From Streptococcus oriscaviae (GTDB taxonomy: Bacteria > Bacillota > Bacilli > Lactobacillales > Streptococcaceae): 64,000 bases of DNA. The notes beneath the pieces were generated by a model that saw only the letters and a program-made list of their open reading frames with translations, did no database searches and was not told where the DNA came from. Made by a program: the position numbers and the translations under genes. The stretch spans positions 1,302,001 through 1,366,000 of the forward strand of contig NZ_CP073084.1 in assembly GCF_018137985.1 (NCBI RefSeq), written 5' to 3'. Below are positions 16,510 to 24,130 of the stretch, in pieces. Every line of letters begins with the position of its first letter. Position 1 is the first letter of the stretch.

Positions 16510-16965
16510 TTAGTTGTGGTCTTTTTGTTGTTGCTGCTCAGGCTTTGGTTGATGTTGCAACTTCTGCCCACCAGCCTTTTTGATGCGAGATGCAAATAGC
16601 TTGAAATTGTCCTCATAATTGAAACCTGAATAAGTAACAACAACATCTTCCAATTCAACAGGATCACGGAACTGCAAGCCCAAATCTTCAATTTCAGTCG
16701 GCAACATATCTGTAATTGTCACAAAATGAGTGCCTTTTTGAGCGCTCAAACGCACACCAACAACAACACCACGAATTTCACCAGTATTGACATTGGATAC
16801 TGTACCTTGTTCGCGAACTTCATCATAGATAATATCCGCCCCTTCAACACGTCCAAACGTCGTTTCACCCAAAAGAGCCTGAATATCAAGCCCGTCATTT
16901 AGAACTCGATAACTCTTGTCAACAATTTGCATCTTTTCTCCAAAATTCAATCCAACTTTAGCCAT
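16510..16965 (-). CDS. DUF961 protein, HelP-like (Tn916 Orf22-like)
   Basis: 151 residues. The DUF961 core (VGVRLSAQKGTHFVTITDMLP, LGLQFRDPVELEDVVVTYSGF) is followed by a low-complexity Gln/Lys/His tail (QHQPKPEQQQQKDHN). Members of this family, such as HelP of ICEBs1, help the helicase unwind the element during transfer and rolling-circle replication. Its ATG shares one base with the stop of the preceding DUF961 gene (TAATG). Confidence 0.85.
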   Translation of the reverse strand: MAKVGLNFGEKMQIVDKSYRVLNDGLDIQALLGETTFGRVEGADIIYDEVREQGTVSNVNTGEIRGVVVGVRLSAQKGTHFVTITDMLPTEIEDLGLQFRDPVELEDVVVTYSGFNYEDNFKLFASRIKKAGGQKLQHQPKPEQQQQKDHN

Positions 16966-17270
16966 TATTTACCACCTTTCACGATTTCCAAACCTTTGGC
17001 CAAAACATTTAATGCAGGCGCAACAGAAGTTCCATTTACAGCACGGTCAGGATAGAAAAGCGGTTCAATAACCTTCACCTGACAATCAAACGGAAAGACC
17101 TCTGCGGTAGCTTCTGTGATAACGTGAAAAATCCCGTGAACAGGCGAGTTCAAGATATGTCGCTGATATTTCCCAGCTTTTCCGTCAACACTTCGAGGTG
17201 CATTCCCAAGCCCTTCATAAAAGGCTGTACCAACAAATTCCGGTTTCAATTTAAGAGATTCTCTTAACAT
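16965..17270 (-). CDS. DUF961 protein (Tn916 Orf23-like)
   Basis: 101 residues. Pattern ..[55 protein letters not shown] matches Orf23/DUF961 proteins that come first in Tn916-type transfer operons. Paired with the next gene by a one-base stop/start overlap. Confidence 0.85.
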   Translation of the reverse strand: MLRESLKLKPEFVGTAFYEGLGNAPRSVDGKAGKYQRHILNSPVHGIFHVITEATAEVFPFDCQVKVIEPLFYPDRAVNGTSVAPALNVLAKGLEIVKGGK

Positions 17271-17280
17271 ATTTTTTCCT

Positions 17281-17502
17281 ACTTTCTTTTTTTTAAAAAT
17301 TAGCCAGTTTCATGACATAACTAGGTCAATTTTTTTAATTACGTTTTTTAACAAATCCAAGTTGTCCAAGCACAGATAACAGCAGCAAACCAACACCAAC
17401 AAAAGACAAGCCTAGTGTAGCAGTATCGCCTGTATTGGGAAGAGTAGCAACAGTAGCTTGATTAACTACTTTAGGTGCTTCAGGTTCAATTTTAGGTGTT
17501 TC
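17281..17502. repeat. C-terminal module repeat, copy 1 (adhesin 3' end)
   Basis: About 220 bp covering the sorting-signal coding end of the adhesin gene and about 50 bp downstream. Nearly the same sequence ends the GDPD gene (19166-19382), including the shared non-coding TTAGCCAGTTT-ATGACATAAC block. Confidence 0.9.
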
Positions 17503-19152
17503 TGGAGTCACAACAGGCTTCTTTTTATAGACATACACAATTTCCTGTGTTTCAGCCACAAAATAACCCACTGGATTTCCTTCAACCAACTTAAATTCAT
17601 AGCCATCAAAAACTTTTTCAGTTGTTTCATAAGGCTTATCCAAATAGTTGCTAGATTCTTTCCAGTCTTCAAGAATATTACCATTGTCATCCACATAACG
17701 AACACGGATCAAACCTTTATCCTTTTCAACATCAAATTTTGACAATTGGAAAGTAACAACTTTAGTTTCCGGACGGTCTTTATAGACCGGCACTTCAGGC
17801 ACCTTAATAACTTTTGATACCATCATGCTATCACCAAAAAGGGAAAACTGAATACCTGCATCCACCAACTCCCCACTAGCTGTTTTATACGTTCCAGACT
17901 TCAAAGGAGAAGTTTTCCCACGAGTACCATCTGCTACCAAATAAGATGCGTAGTGAGTATAGTTAATGCTTCCACTACCAACATACATCAATGTGCCAAG
18001 CGGTGCTTTATCAAAATCATTTACAAAAATACCCGCTTTCGTTCCATCATACTGATAACCATCTTTTTCTGACAAACCAGACTCTGATGGAATAAGAGTA
18101 GTCAAATGTTTACCATCAAATCGCAAACTTTGAGCTTGCCATGCATCCAAATCACCAGAAATAACAGACACTACCAGATTCAAAACATTACCTTTATCAT
18201 CCACAAAATCAATGTCTAACGGCAAATACTGACTGTCCAAATAACCAAAAGTAATTGCACCATCACCAGTTTGAGATTTAAAAATACGAAGGCGTTCTGT
18301 ACCAGTTGTTGACAGGTCTTCAGAAACGGTAAAGACAGCGTTGATATTACCACCTGATTGAGTCTTCCCAAGGTTCGTGATTTTAAAACTAGCTCCTTTC
18401 TTCAACCCTTCAACCATATAGATATAACCACCAGCAGCATAATAATCTTCAGCTACTTTGGAATCTTCTCGGACAGTAGCATTTTTCACCTCTACTACCT
18501 GAGTGTCATCATTCCAACGGATAGCACCATTGAGAAAGTTTTCGGAGGTATAAGAAGCATTATCAACTAACACCTTAATGCCACCATAATACTGCACAGA
18601 TTCCTTTTTAGTGTCATCAAATTGACCGTATACAGTGATTCCATCACTAGATACAATCTCTTGAGATTTAGCTTCTTTCAACGCTTCATTGTAAGCTGCT
18701 ACTTCTTCTGCATATCGCTTATCTTCACTTGCATTATGCACTTCAACAGCAACAATCTCAGCCTGATGAGCTTCAACCGTAGCAACAATAGACTCTGCCT
18801 GTTGAGCATAATCTTCTTTCACTGCGTCAACAACATCAGTCACCTTGTTTTTATCAACTAAACCAAGGTCATTTACAGGCAATTCATTCACCTGCACGCC
18901 CTCAGTTCCTTTTGCAAGTTCAACGGCAGCATTCAAATCATCCGTGGCCTCTACACTAACAGGAACAGTTTCAATGACTTCAACAACTTCAACTTCTACC
19001 GAAGTAGTTGTAATTTCTTCAGCAGAAACTACCGGACTAAGCAAAACAACTCCCGCCAAAACAACGCCACAAACCAAACCAAATCCTTTCAAAAACCGAC
19101 TATGTTGATGCGCTTTAAAATGATTAGGTTTTTTAACCATATTTTTAAGCAT
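17335..19152 (-). CDS. LPXTG surface adhesin, antigen I/II-like (GbpC/Spa-type domain plus MucBP)
   Basis: About 605 residues from ATG 19152 (the frame opens earlier at a GTG). Signal peptide ends at VVSA-EEI. A helical segment follows (AQQAESIVATVEAHQAEIVA..EEVAAYNEALKEA), like one antigen I/II alanine-rich unit. Next comes a variable-region-like beta domain (ITVYGQFDDTKKE to about residue 425), then a MucBP-like repeat (IRVRYVDDNGNILEDWKE). It ends in LPNTG, membrane helix and KKRN. Likely binds host or bacterial partners and may aid mating aggregation, as other ICE-borne agglutinin-like proteins do. Much shorter than classic antigen I/II. Confidence 0.8.
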   Translation of the reverse strand: MLKNMVKKPNHFKAHQHSRFLKGFGLVCGVVLAGVVLLSPVVSAEEITTTSVEVEVVEVIETVPVSVEATDDLNAAVELAKGTEGVQVNELPVNDLGLVDKNKVTDVVDAVKEDYAQQAESIVATVEAHQAEIVAVEVHNASEDKRYAEEVAAYNEALKEAKSQEIVSSDGITVYGQFDDTKKESVQYYGGIKVLVDNASYTSENFLNGAIRWNDDTQVVEVKNATVREDSKVAEDYYAAGGYIYMVEGLKKGASFKITNLGKTQSGGNINAVFTVSEDLSTTGTERLRIFKSQTGDGAITFGYLDSQYLPLDIDFVDDKGNVLNLVVSVISGDLDAWQAQSLRFDGKHLTTLIPSESGLSEKDGYQYDGTKAGIFVNDFDKAPLGTLMYVGSGSINYTHYASYLVADGTRGKTSPLKSGTYKTASGELVDAGIQFSLFGDSMMVSKVIKVPEVPVYKDRPETKVVTFQLSKFDVEKDKGLIRVRYVDDNGNILEDWKESSNYLDKPYETTEKVFDGYEFKLVEGNPVGYFVAETQEIVYVYKKKPVVTPETPKIEPEAPKVVNQATVATLPNTGDTATLGLSFVGVGLLLLSVLGQLGFVKKRN

Positions 19153-19165
19153 AAAAATAAAACTC

Positions 19166-19382
19166 ACTTTCTTTTTTTAATTAGCCAGTTTAATGACATA
19201 ACAAGGTCAATTTTTTAATTACCTTTTTTAACAAATCCAAATTGTGCAAGCACAGATAACAACAGCAAACCAATACCAACAAAAGACAAGCCTAATGTAG
19301 CAGTATCACCGGTATTAGGAAGAGTAGCAACAGTAGCTTGATTAACTACTTTATGTGCTTCAGATTCAATTTTCAGTGTTTC
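19166..19382. repeat. C-terminal module repeat, copy 2 (GDPD 3' end)
   Basis: Paralogous to 17281-17502. Both proteins end with VVNQATVATLPNTGDTATL followed by almost the same membrane anchor. Confidence 0.9.
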
Positions 19383-20879
19383 AGATTTTGTATCAAAAGA
19401 TTCAATACCTTTTTCCTGCTTTAATTCATCTTCTGCCGTTAAAACAGAAAAAACAGAATTTTTAGCATAAAATCCGTTCCCAACACCTTTCAAATCAGAA
19501 ATCAAAACCTCCTGACCTAAAATATCTTTCTGAAGTTGATTCAAACAAAGCTTAAATTGATCCAACTCAGCTAAACCAAACAACTTAGATACTTCTAAAT
19601 CTTTCAAAAGAGTTTCTAAGCTTTGTTTCTTAAGTAACAAAGTTTGATACCCCTGCCGTTTTAATTCCAACTCTCCTTTTACTTTAAGACTATCAACCAA
19701 TTTAAATGAGCTATCCGTTATGAAAGCTTTAACATCCATCCCTTCATACCGACTCAAAGCATCAGAAGAATTAACAGTCCAAACATACACATCAAACCCT
19801 GCATCAATAATTTTTTGAACATTCAAAGGATGTACACCATGCCCAACAGAAGCAATCACCTTTCGCTGCCCATTGTTAAGAGATTGTAAGGTTTCCATCA
19901 AATTAGGTCTGAAAGTTCCCGCTAACACTTCCAATTGAGCTTCAGGAGCGAAACTATTAAAGTCCTCAAATTCTTCCCAATAAAATGTTGCCCAGCCTGT
20001 TTTATCTTCCATACCATGTTTCTGAGTTATTTCATACAATGCTTTTTTATGCTCAAGATCAAAGTCTTGTTTCAATTCAACATGAATATCAACACCTGAT
20101 TCTTTAGAAAAAGAAACAAACTCATCAAAAGTCAAAAGCTTCGTACCTCGGAACTCCTCACCCAAGTACAGACCGTAATCAAACTTAGAAAGATAATCAA
20201 AGGTATTCTCTGAAATTTTTACCACTTCAGCAATAACAGTACCATCCACATTACGTGCAATACGGTTAATTGTTTCATCATGGTGCATAACAGCCACCCC
20301 ATCTGCAGTCATCTGAATATCACCTTCCAAATGGGTAAAACCATCTTCTACTGCTTTCTGATAAGCAAGTAAACTAGCTTCAGGAACCACATTATCTCCA
20401 GAATTGCCTCGGTGACTTACCATATCCGGTACAGTATTTTCCAGCTCAGTAATTTCCTCACTTAACTTTTCAGCCTCTGATTGCAAGATATTTAATTCAT
20501 CCTCAGTAGCAACTATTTCTTTTTCAAGTTCCCCAATTGCCGTTTCTTTAGCAGCAATTTCTTTTAAAAGGCCTTCTTCCTCTACTTTTAAATCAAGAAG
20601 AGTTTCTTCCTGAACCACAATCTCACTTTCCAAATCAGAGCTTTCTTTAAAAGCTTCTTCCTGAATTGTAGCAGGTACAGTTTTCTGAACATTATCCAAC
20701 AAGATTCCTTCTTCAGTTCCTTCTTCTGTCAGCTCAGCTTCCTGCTTAAGAGCAGAATCCGTACTTTGACTAACCAAAGATACTTCTTCAGCATTAACTG
20801 TATTTGATACAGTCACAAACATTGCCAACACACAAGCTACAAGAACTTTCCCAACTTTCCTAAAACCAAATTTCTGCAT
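19215..20879 (-). CDS. Cell-wall-anchored glycerophosphodiester phosphodiesterase (LPXTG GDPD)
   Basis: 554 residues: signal peptide (ends VNA-EEV), Glu-rich coiled coil (residues about 85-150), GDPD TIM-barrel domain (about 152-400), a second coiled coil, then LPNTG anchor. GDPD motifs are complete: SHRG, EGDIQMTADGVAVMHHDETINR, HVELKQ. The family hydrolyses glycerophosphodiesters to glycerol-3-phosphate and an alcohol; outside the cell this may act on lipid breakdown products or teichoic acids. The catalytic domain is strikingly close to the chromosomal GDPD at 29011-30309 (shared KAVEDGFTHLEGDI, GWATFYWEEF, APEAQLEVLAGTFRPNL). Cargo rather than transfer function. Confidence 0.9.
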   Translation of the reverse strand: MQKFGFRKVGKVLVACVLAMFVTVSNTVNAEEVSLVSQSTDSALKQEAELTEEGTEEGILLDNVQKTVPATIQEEAFKESSDLESEIVVQEETLLDLKVEEEGLLKEIAAKETAIGELEKEIVATEDELNILQSEAEKLSEEITELENTVPDMVSHRGNSGDNVVPEASLLAYQKAVEDGFTHLEGDIQMTADGVAVMHHDETINRIARNVDGTVIAEVVKISENTFDYLSKFDYGLYLGEEFRGTKLLTFDEFVSFSKESGVDIHVELKQDFDLEHKKALYEITQKHGMEDKTGWATFYWEEFEDFNSFAPEAQLEVLAGTFRPNLMETLQSLNNGQRKVIASVGHGVHPLNVQKIIDAGFDVYVWTVNSSDALSRYEGMDVKAFITDSSFKLVDSLKVKGELELKRQGYQTLLLKKQSLETLLKDLEVSKLFGLAELDQFKLCLNQLQKDILGQEVLISDLKGVGNGFYAKNSVFSVLTAEDELKQEKGIESFDTKSETLKIESEAHKVVNQATVATLPNTGDTATLGLSFVGIGLLLLSVLAQFGFVKKGN

Positions 20880-20938
20880 TTCTTTCTCACTTTCTCACTT
20901 ACTATTATTTTGTTAATTTATTTAATTTCCTTTAATTT

Positions 20939-21346
20939 TTAATCAATCAATACCCCTCTTTCAAACCAACGATTTTTAAAGCGATCTTTTAACTCCGTGT
21001 CAAAATAAAAAAGATGACGGCTAAAATATAAGCCATCACCTTTCAAATAAAACGCCAACAAATCATCTTTAAATGTTTCCAAAAACTCTTTTAACGCCCC
21101 CATATCACGTTCACTTCTGATATAAGGATATACCGGACTGTATTCTTCTTCAGAATTGTTGATTACAACAACACCCCAAATATACCTATCCGTTTGCATA
21201 TTACAATCAAAGATTGCTTTCTTTACAATTCTAATTTCACAAATCGAACTCACCTCTCCCTTAAATATTATCGAAGTTATCTTCTCAAAGGAACGGCCGG
21301 AGGAATGTAGGGGGGAAAACAACCGCTCCTTTGAGAAGATAACCAT
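20939..21346 (-). CDS. Unknown protein of the ICE, start uncertain
   Basis: The frame is open from a TTG at 21400; ATG 21346 gives 135 residues. A strong AAGGGAGAGGTGA site only appears further down (about 21248-21260), after a large hairpin, so the protein may begin near residue 30. The conserved-looking part starts RYIWGVVVINNSEEEYSPVYPYIRSE; it ends WFERGVLID. Soluble, no family recognised. Confidence 0.55.
   Translation of the reverse strand: MVIFSKERLFSPLHSSGRSFEKITSIIFKGEVSSICEIRIVKKAIFDCNMQTDRYIWGVVVINNSEEEYSPVYPYIRSERDMGALKEFLETFKDDLLAFYLKGDGLYFSRHLFYFDTELKDRFKNRWFERGVLID
21276..21343. other. Large inverted repeat with GC-rich loop
   Basis: 21-bp arms (21276-21296 and 21323-21343, one mismatch) around a 26-base loop that contains a run of six G (C on the other strand). 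No T-run follows, so it is not a typical terminator. It overlaps the possible 5' end of the 20939 gene. Candidate translational attenuator, operator or accessory origin. Confidence 0.8.
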
Positions 21347-21366
21347 ATAAACATACAACTTAGCCC

Positions 21367-21447
21367 TTAATCCATAGTTCCACCTCGAACTAAAGCCCAA
21401 GCTCCAACCAATAATAAAATAAAAATAAAAACTAATATCAATAACAC
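21367..21447 (-). CDS. 26-residue membrane microprotein
   Basis: GTG start at 21447 with AAGGAAGG six bases upstream, directly after the stop of the 182-residue gene. Nearly the whole peptide is one membrane helix (LLILVFIFILLLVGAWALV), then RGGTMD. Overlaps the longest reading of the next gene. Confidence 0.55.
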   Translation of the reverse strand: MLLILVFIFILLLVGAWALVRGGTMD

Positions 21448-21459
21448 TATAAACCTTCC

Positions 21460-22008
21460 TTAACTCTCATTTCTATTTTCTCTCATTCTTTTTAAAGCAA
21501 CAGATAAAAGACTATCTGGGAAAAGATAATCTCCAACACAACATTTTTCAACAATTGAAAGATAATTTTTATTAGATGTTGTAACAATTTCTTCAACTCT
21601 ATCAGAACCAATATCTTTTAATTGATAAACCCAACCACCGATAATCACTTTCAACAAAGAAAGTTCATAACAACTTCCATCTAAACCATTAATTTTTAAT
21701 AAATTAAGATTAACTCTTTCCACTGTATAAAGAACATCAGGTAGAGATTCAACGAACATTTTTTCTTCTTTTACAACACCTATATGTATTGCCAACTCAT
21801 CCTTAAATCGTTCAGGAAAAGACTCTCTATCTTTATATAACTTTTTTAAACGTCCATCCAATATATTTAACAACATTTTTTTCGCAGGAGCCATTTCAAG
21901 TGTTTCTCCCAAAAATTTAACATCTTCCTGCTTAAAGCTGATCTGATCAAAAACATCTACCTTTGCACCTAACAACATACCTTTCTTTTTTTCTTTAAAA
22001 AATTTCAT
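21460..22008 (-). CDS. Unknown protein of the ICE
   Basis: 182 residues, basic N-terminus (KFFKEKKKGMLLG), mixed alpha/beta, no signal or membrane segment. Contains two adjacent Cys (EKCCVGDYLFPDS). Part of the leftward operon. No family recognised. Confidence 0.65.
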   Translation of the reverse strand: MKFFKEKKKGMLLGAKVDVFDQISFKQEDVKFLGETLEMAPAKKMLLNILDGRLKKLYKDRESFPERFKDELAIHIGVVKEEKMFVESLPDVLYTVERVNLNLLKINGLDGSCYELSLLKVIIGGWVYQLKDIGSDRVEEIVTTSNKNYLSIVEKCCVGDYLFPDSLLSVALKRMRENRNES

Positions 22009-22034
22009 AAAATTTCCTTCCTAATGGACATTTT

Positions 22035-22460
22035 TCAAATTGTCCATATCAATAGACATTGTTTAAACTTATCAATAATCTCATAAACAAGATCTGGATG
22101 TAAGATACTATCCAAAATTGCAACTAAAATAATAATACAAACAGTAGTCAAAAAAGCTAACACCGCTTCTTTGTTTTGCTTACTTAATTCTTCATCTTCA
22201 TCCACAACATTCTCTCCAATCCTTTGAGTGATACAAATACATGTAAAACCATTGTTTTTAAATTGATAAAATTCTACTTGGGAAATATCCAACCCCAAGA
22301 AATTCTCCTGCATAGCGGATAATGTTTTCTTCTCAAGAATATCCTCAGGTCTTCCAGTGAAAACCTCTGTTGTGACATAACCATTATAAAAATCATCATA
22401 CTCAGCAACTTCTAAACGAACATCTGACATCACTTGTTTTAGAAAATCTTTTATTTTCAT
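22035..22460 (-). CDS. Unknown membrane protein of the ICE
   Basis: 141 residues: soluble N-terminal domain (residues 1-95), one membrane helix (AVLAFLTTVCIIILVAILDSIL), then HPDLVYEIIDKFKQCLL. The helix-plus-tail is echoed in the 57-residue protein encoded just upstream (LYPDVTNEILKLFIEKL). Weak ribosome site; probably coupled to the gene before it. No family recognised. Confidence 0.65.
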   Translation of the reverse strand: MKIKDFLKQVMSDVRLEVAEYDDFYNGYVTTEVFTGRPEDILEKKTLSAMQENFLGLDISQVEFYQFKNNGFTCICITQRIGENVVDEDEELSKQNKEAVLAFLTTVCIIILVAILDSILHPDLVYEIIDKFKQCLLIWTI

Positions 22461-22473
22461 TCCTCAAACCAAC

Positions 22474-22647
22474 CTATTCCATAAAAAACCATTCTAATTT
22501 TTCAATAAAAAGTTTAAGTATTTCATTCGTTACATCCGGATAAAGAATCATAAATACAGCAAATAAAATCATTGTAATAGTGAACAAAATATAACAAAAA
22601 AACCACATTTCACTATCAAATTCTTCATTCCCCTTAAAATCAGTCAT
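22474..22647 (-). CDS. 57-residue single-helix membrane protein
   Basis: ATG 22647 preceded by AAGGAGATTATAT. Starts MTDFKGNEEF, has one membrane helix (about residues 15-36), ends YPDVTNEILKLFIEKLEWFF. Its tail resembles that of the 141-residue protein after it, which suggests duplication. No family recognised. Confidence 0.65.
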   Translation of the reverse strand: MTDFKGNEEFDSEMWFFCYILFTITMILFAVFMILYPDVTNEILKLFIEKLEWFFME

Positions 22648-22694
22648 ATATAATCTCCTTTACCTTTCTTTAGTTTTATACTTAAAAAGAGTAA
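22645..22694. repeat. 50-bp leader repeat, copy 1
   Basis: Ribosome-site and 5' leader sequence identical except for one base to 23391-23440. The repeat precedes two different genes. Confidence 0.9.
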
Positions 22695-22697
22695 ATT

Positions 22698-22868
22698 TCA
22701 TCTGTCATTCTCCTCAAATCTATACTCAACAACCTTATTTTTAGAGCTTTCTAACATGGCTAATTTTTTCCACATATTTTTAGTATGTTTTACTCTCCAT
22801 AGTGGGAGAAATCCAAACAAATATAATCTACCAACATAGATAGTACTATTATCATTATCTTTCTTCAT
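22698..22868 (-). CDS. 56-residue basic small protein
   Basis: ATG 22868 with GGAGG nine bases upstream; overlaps the stop of the preceding 28-codon ORF (ATGA). Starts KKDNDNSTIYVGRLYLFGF, Lys/Arg-rich, ends FEENDR. Function unknown. Confidence 0.55.
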   Translation of the reverse strand: MKKDNDNSTIYVGRLYLFGFLPLWRVKHTKNMWKKLAMLESSKNKVVEYRFEENDR

Positions 22869-22951
22869 CGTATTTCCTCCATTTTCACACTATACAACCG
22901 CTGCCCTCTGTACTTCCGCTCAAGGTCTGCTTTGCACTTAAAATCAGTCAT
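22865..22951 (-). CDS. 28-residue possible leader peptide
   Basis: ATG 22951 with GGGAGAT upstream. Starts MTDFKCKADLE, the same first five residues as the 57-residue protein. Basic (ERKYRGQRLYSVK). Stop overlaps the next start by 4 bases, which argues for translation. Confidence 0.4.
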   Translation of the reverse strand: MTDFKCKADLERKYRGQRLYSVKMEEIR

Positions 22952-22997
22952 ATCTCCCACACCTTCCTTCAATACCTTATCTAAAATTGAACAGGCA

Positions 22998-23393
22998 CTA
23001 CCCTAATACAGATAATGCCCGATTGATTTCTTCTATATGCAATTTCAAACGACTTCCTGATCTACCCTTCTTAACTGCACGACTATAACAATCTTCTAAA
23101 TACTCTTTTTCTTCCAACAAATCTGCCCTAATAGAATCCATGATGGCTTCCTCGTTATCCTCTAAACTAAACAAACCCCTATACCCCATAGAATTTCCCA
23201 TGAAAGATAGATCCGATTTTGAGAAGGTCTGGCCTTCATAACTACTGTACCATGTGGCCTTATCAGCTTCTTCAGTCATACGGTATTGTTTCGCTGTTTC
23301 CTTAACTTCTACCGATCCATAATGCCATGTAAATTCACCTGTCAAGACACCATGTTCCAGCACTCCTAAATACAACATTCTCATTGTAGCCAT
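22998..23393 (-). CDS. Unknown protein, first gene of the leftward ICE operon
   Basis: 131 residues, soluble. N-terminus RMLYLGVLEHGVLTGEFTWHYGSVEVKE, C-terminus helical and basic (DCYSRAVKKGRSGSRLKLHIEEINRAL). AAGGAGATTATAT precedes the ATG. No family recognised. Confidence 0.65.
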   Translation of the reverse strand: MATMRMLYLGVLEHGVLTGEFTWHYGSVEVKETAKQYRMTEEADKATWYSSYEGQTFSKSDLSFMGNSMGYRGLFSLEDNEEAIMDSIRADLLEEKEYLEDCYSRAVKKGRSGSRLKLHIEEINRALSVLG

Positions 23394-23440
23394 ATATAAT
23401 CTCCTTTACCTTTCTTTAGTTTCATACTTAAAAAGAGTAA
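23391..23440. repeat. 50-bp leader repeat, copy 2
   Basis: Pairs with 22645-22694; includes the AAGGAG site of the 131-residue gene. Confidence 0.9.
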
Positions 23441-23463
23441 CAATCATAACTGTTACCCCTTTT
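23433..23463 (-). terminator. Terminator/attenuator ahead of the leftward operon
   Basis: On the minus strand AAAAGGGGTAACA, loop, TGTTACTCTTTTT. It lies between the upstream RNA and the first gene, so it could tune operon expression. Confidence 0.65.
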
Positions 23464-23477
23464 AAATATAAATAATC

Positions 23478-23508
23478 ACATATCGTAAAAATAAACATAT
23501 CGTAAAAA
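23478..23508. promoter_or_regulatory. Twin operator-like repeats ACATATCGTAAAAA
   Basis: Two exact 14-base copies with a 17-base period, just before the leftward operon. Likely binding sites for an element regulator; which one is unknown. Confidence 0.6.
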
Positions 23509-23510
23509 CA

Positions 23511-23775
23511 AAAAAGACGGCTTATGTTTAATAAACCGTCTAAACGTTCAAATACTACGCTCATATCTTCGCATAGTTTCACCTTTTGTGTATAACAAAA
23601 AAGCTACTACTTCGGATAAGTCACGAAATTACTTCTCACCTTACCCATAGCAAGTCCTGAAAGACTCACATACCGCCCGCAGTTCCTGCTTTACCATCTC
23701 CCAATGTCACACAGGCTTTGCCTCCACCTACTTTCTTTCGGTAGCAGTTCTAGTTTTTCGCTCTACACAGGTTAA
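23511..23775 (-). ncRNA. Candidate structured non-coding RNA of the ICE
   Basis: No ORF in about 265 bases that are much less AT-rich than the surroundings. On the minus strand CTGCTAC (23747-23741) pairs with GTAGTAG (23610-23604), closing a roughly 145-nt domain that is followed by T6. Smaller hairpins are inside (CTAC-CGAAAGAAA-GTAG). A second hairpin AGACGG/CCGTCT with T6 ends the unit (23541-23511). A weak promoter (TTGGTT/TATGCT) lies near 23780-23810. It matches no family I recognise. Confidence 0.55.
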
Positions 23776-23814
23776 CTAGCATAAACCTTAGATTGTCCTA
23801 AAACCAAGTAATAA

Positions 23815-23843
23815 TTGACAGTGACTTAAAACTAATGTATAAT
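23815..23843 (+). promoter_or_regulatory. Consensus sigma-A promoter
   Basis: TTGACA, 17 bases, TATAAT: perfect consensus, transcription start expected near 23850. Confidence 0.88.
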
Positions 23844-23859
23844 GAATTTGGTACAATTC

Positions 23860-23910
23860 GTGTGTTAGTTCAGCCAGTCTAGTACAGGTTGTCTGACGCA
23901 CTTTTTATTT
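23860..23910 (+). terminator. Leader attenuator
   Basis: GTGTGTTAG (23860-23868) pairs fully, with G-U pairs, with CTGACGCAC (23893-23901), followed by TTTTTATTTATTATTTT. Would release a transcript of about 60 nt before the small ORF. GTACAATTC occurs at the RNA 5' end (23851) and again before the ribosome site (23923). Confidence 0.65.
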
Positions 23911-23951
23911 ATTATTTTCAATGTACAATTCAAAATTGTAAGGAGATAATA

Positions 23952-24044
23952 ATGAATATTTTTCATATGTTCATTTCTGCAATCATTTCTAATATTGTCA
24001 GATATTATTTTGATTGGCTTTTGAACAAAATAAACAAAAATTAA
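23952..24044 (+). CDS. 30-residue hydrophobic peptide, possible type I toxin-like
   Basis: ATG 23952 with AAGGAGAT six bases upstream and a consensus promoter 110 bases before. One hydrophobic helix (MFISAIISNIVRYYF) and a short polar end DWLLNKINKN, reminiscent of Fst-family toxins (hydrophobic helix then W-L-N-K-x-N-K), but without their usual Ala-Pro. A leader hairpin and the ACAATT/AATTGT stem beside the ribosome site suggest tight control. No convergent antitoxin RNA was clearly found. Confidence 0.5.
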   Translation: MNIFHMFISAIISNIVRYYFDWLLNKINKN

Positions 24045-24045
24045 A

Positions 24046-24101
24046 TCCTTCTAGCTTTAATAGCTAGAATCATACAACCAAGAGAATGGTTTTGATTGTA
24101 T
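24046..24101 (+). terminator. Hairpins after the small peptide gene
   Basis: TCTAGCT/AGCTAGA (about 24048-24069), then AATCATACAA paired with TTGTATGATT (about 24068-24106). Two stacked stems after the stop; neither has a long T-run. Confidence 0.45.
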
Positions 24102-24130
24102 GATTGTAACTATTAAGGGAGATTAAAGAT

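Noticed and set aside
23511..23775. Riboswitch, T-box or retron RNA
   Set aside because: No T-box core, no recognised aptamer motif and no reverse transcriptase gene nearby.
23952..24044. Definite call as an Fst toxin
   Set aside because: The Ala-Pro motif and a clear convergent antitoxin RNA with matching repeats were not found; kept only as a possible small toxin-like peptide.
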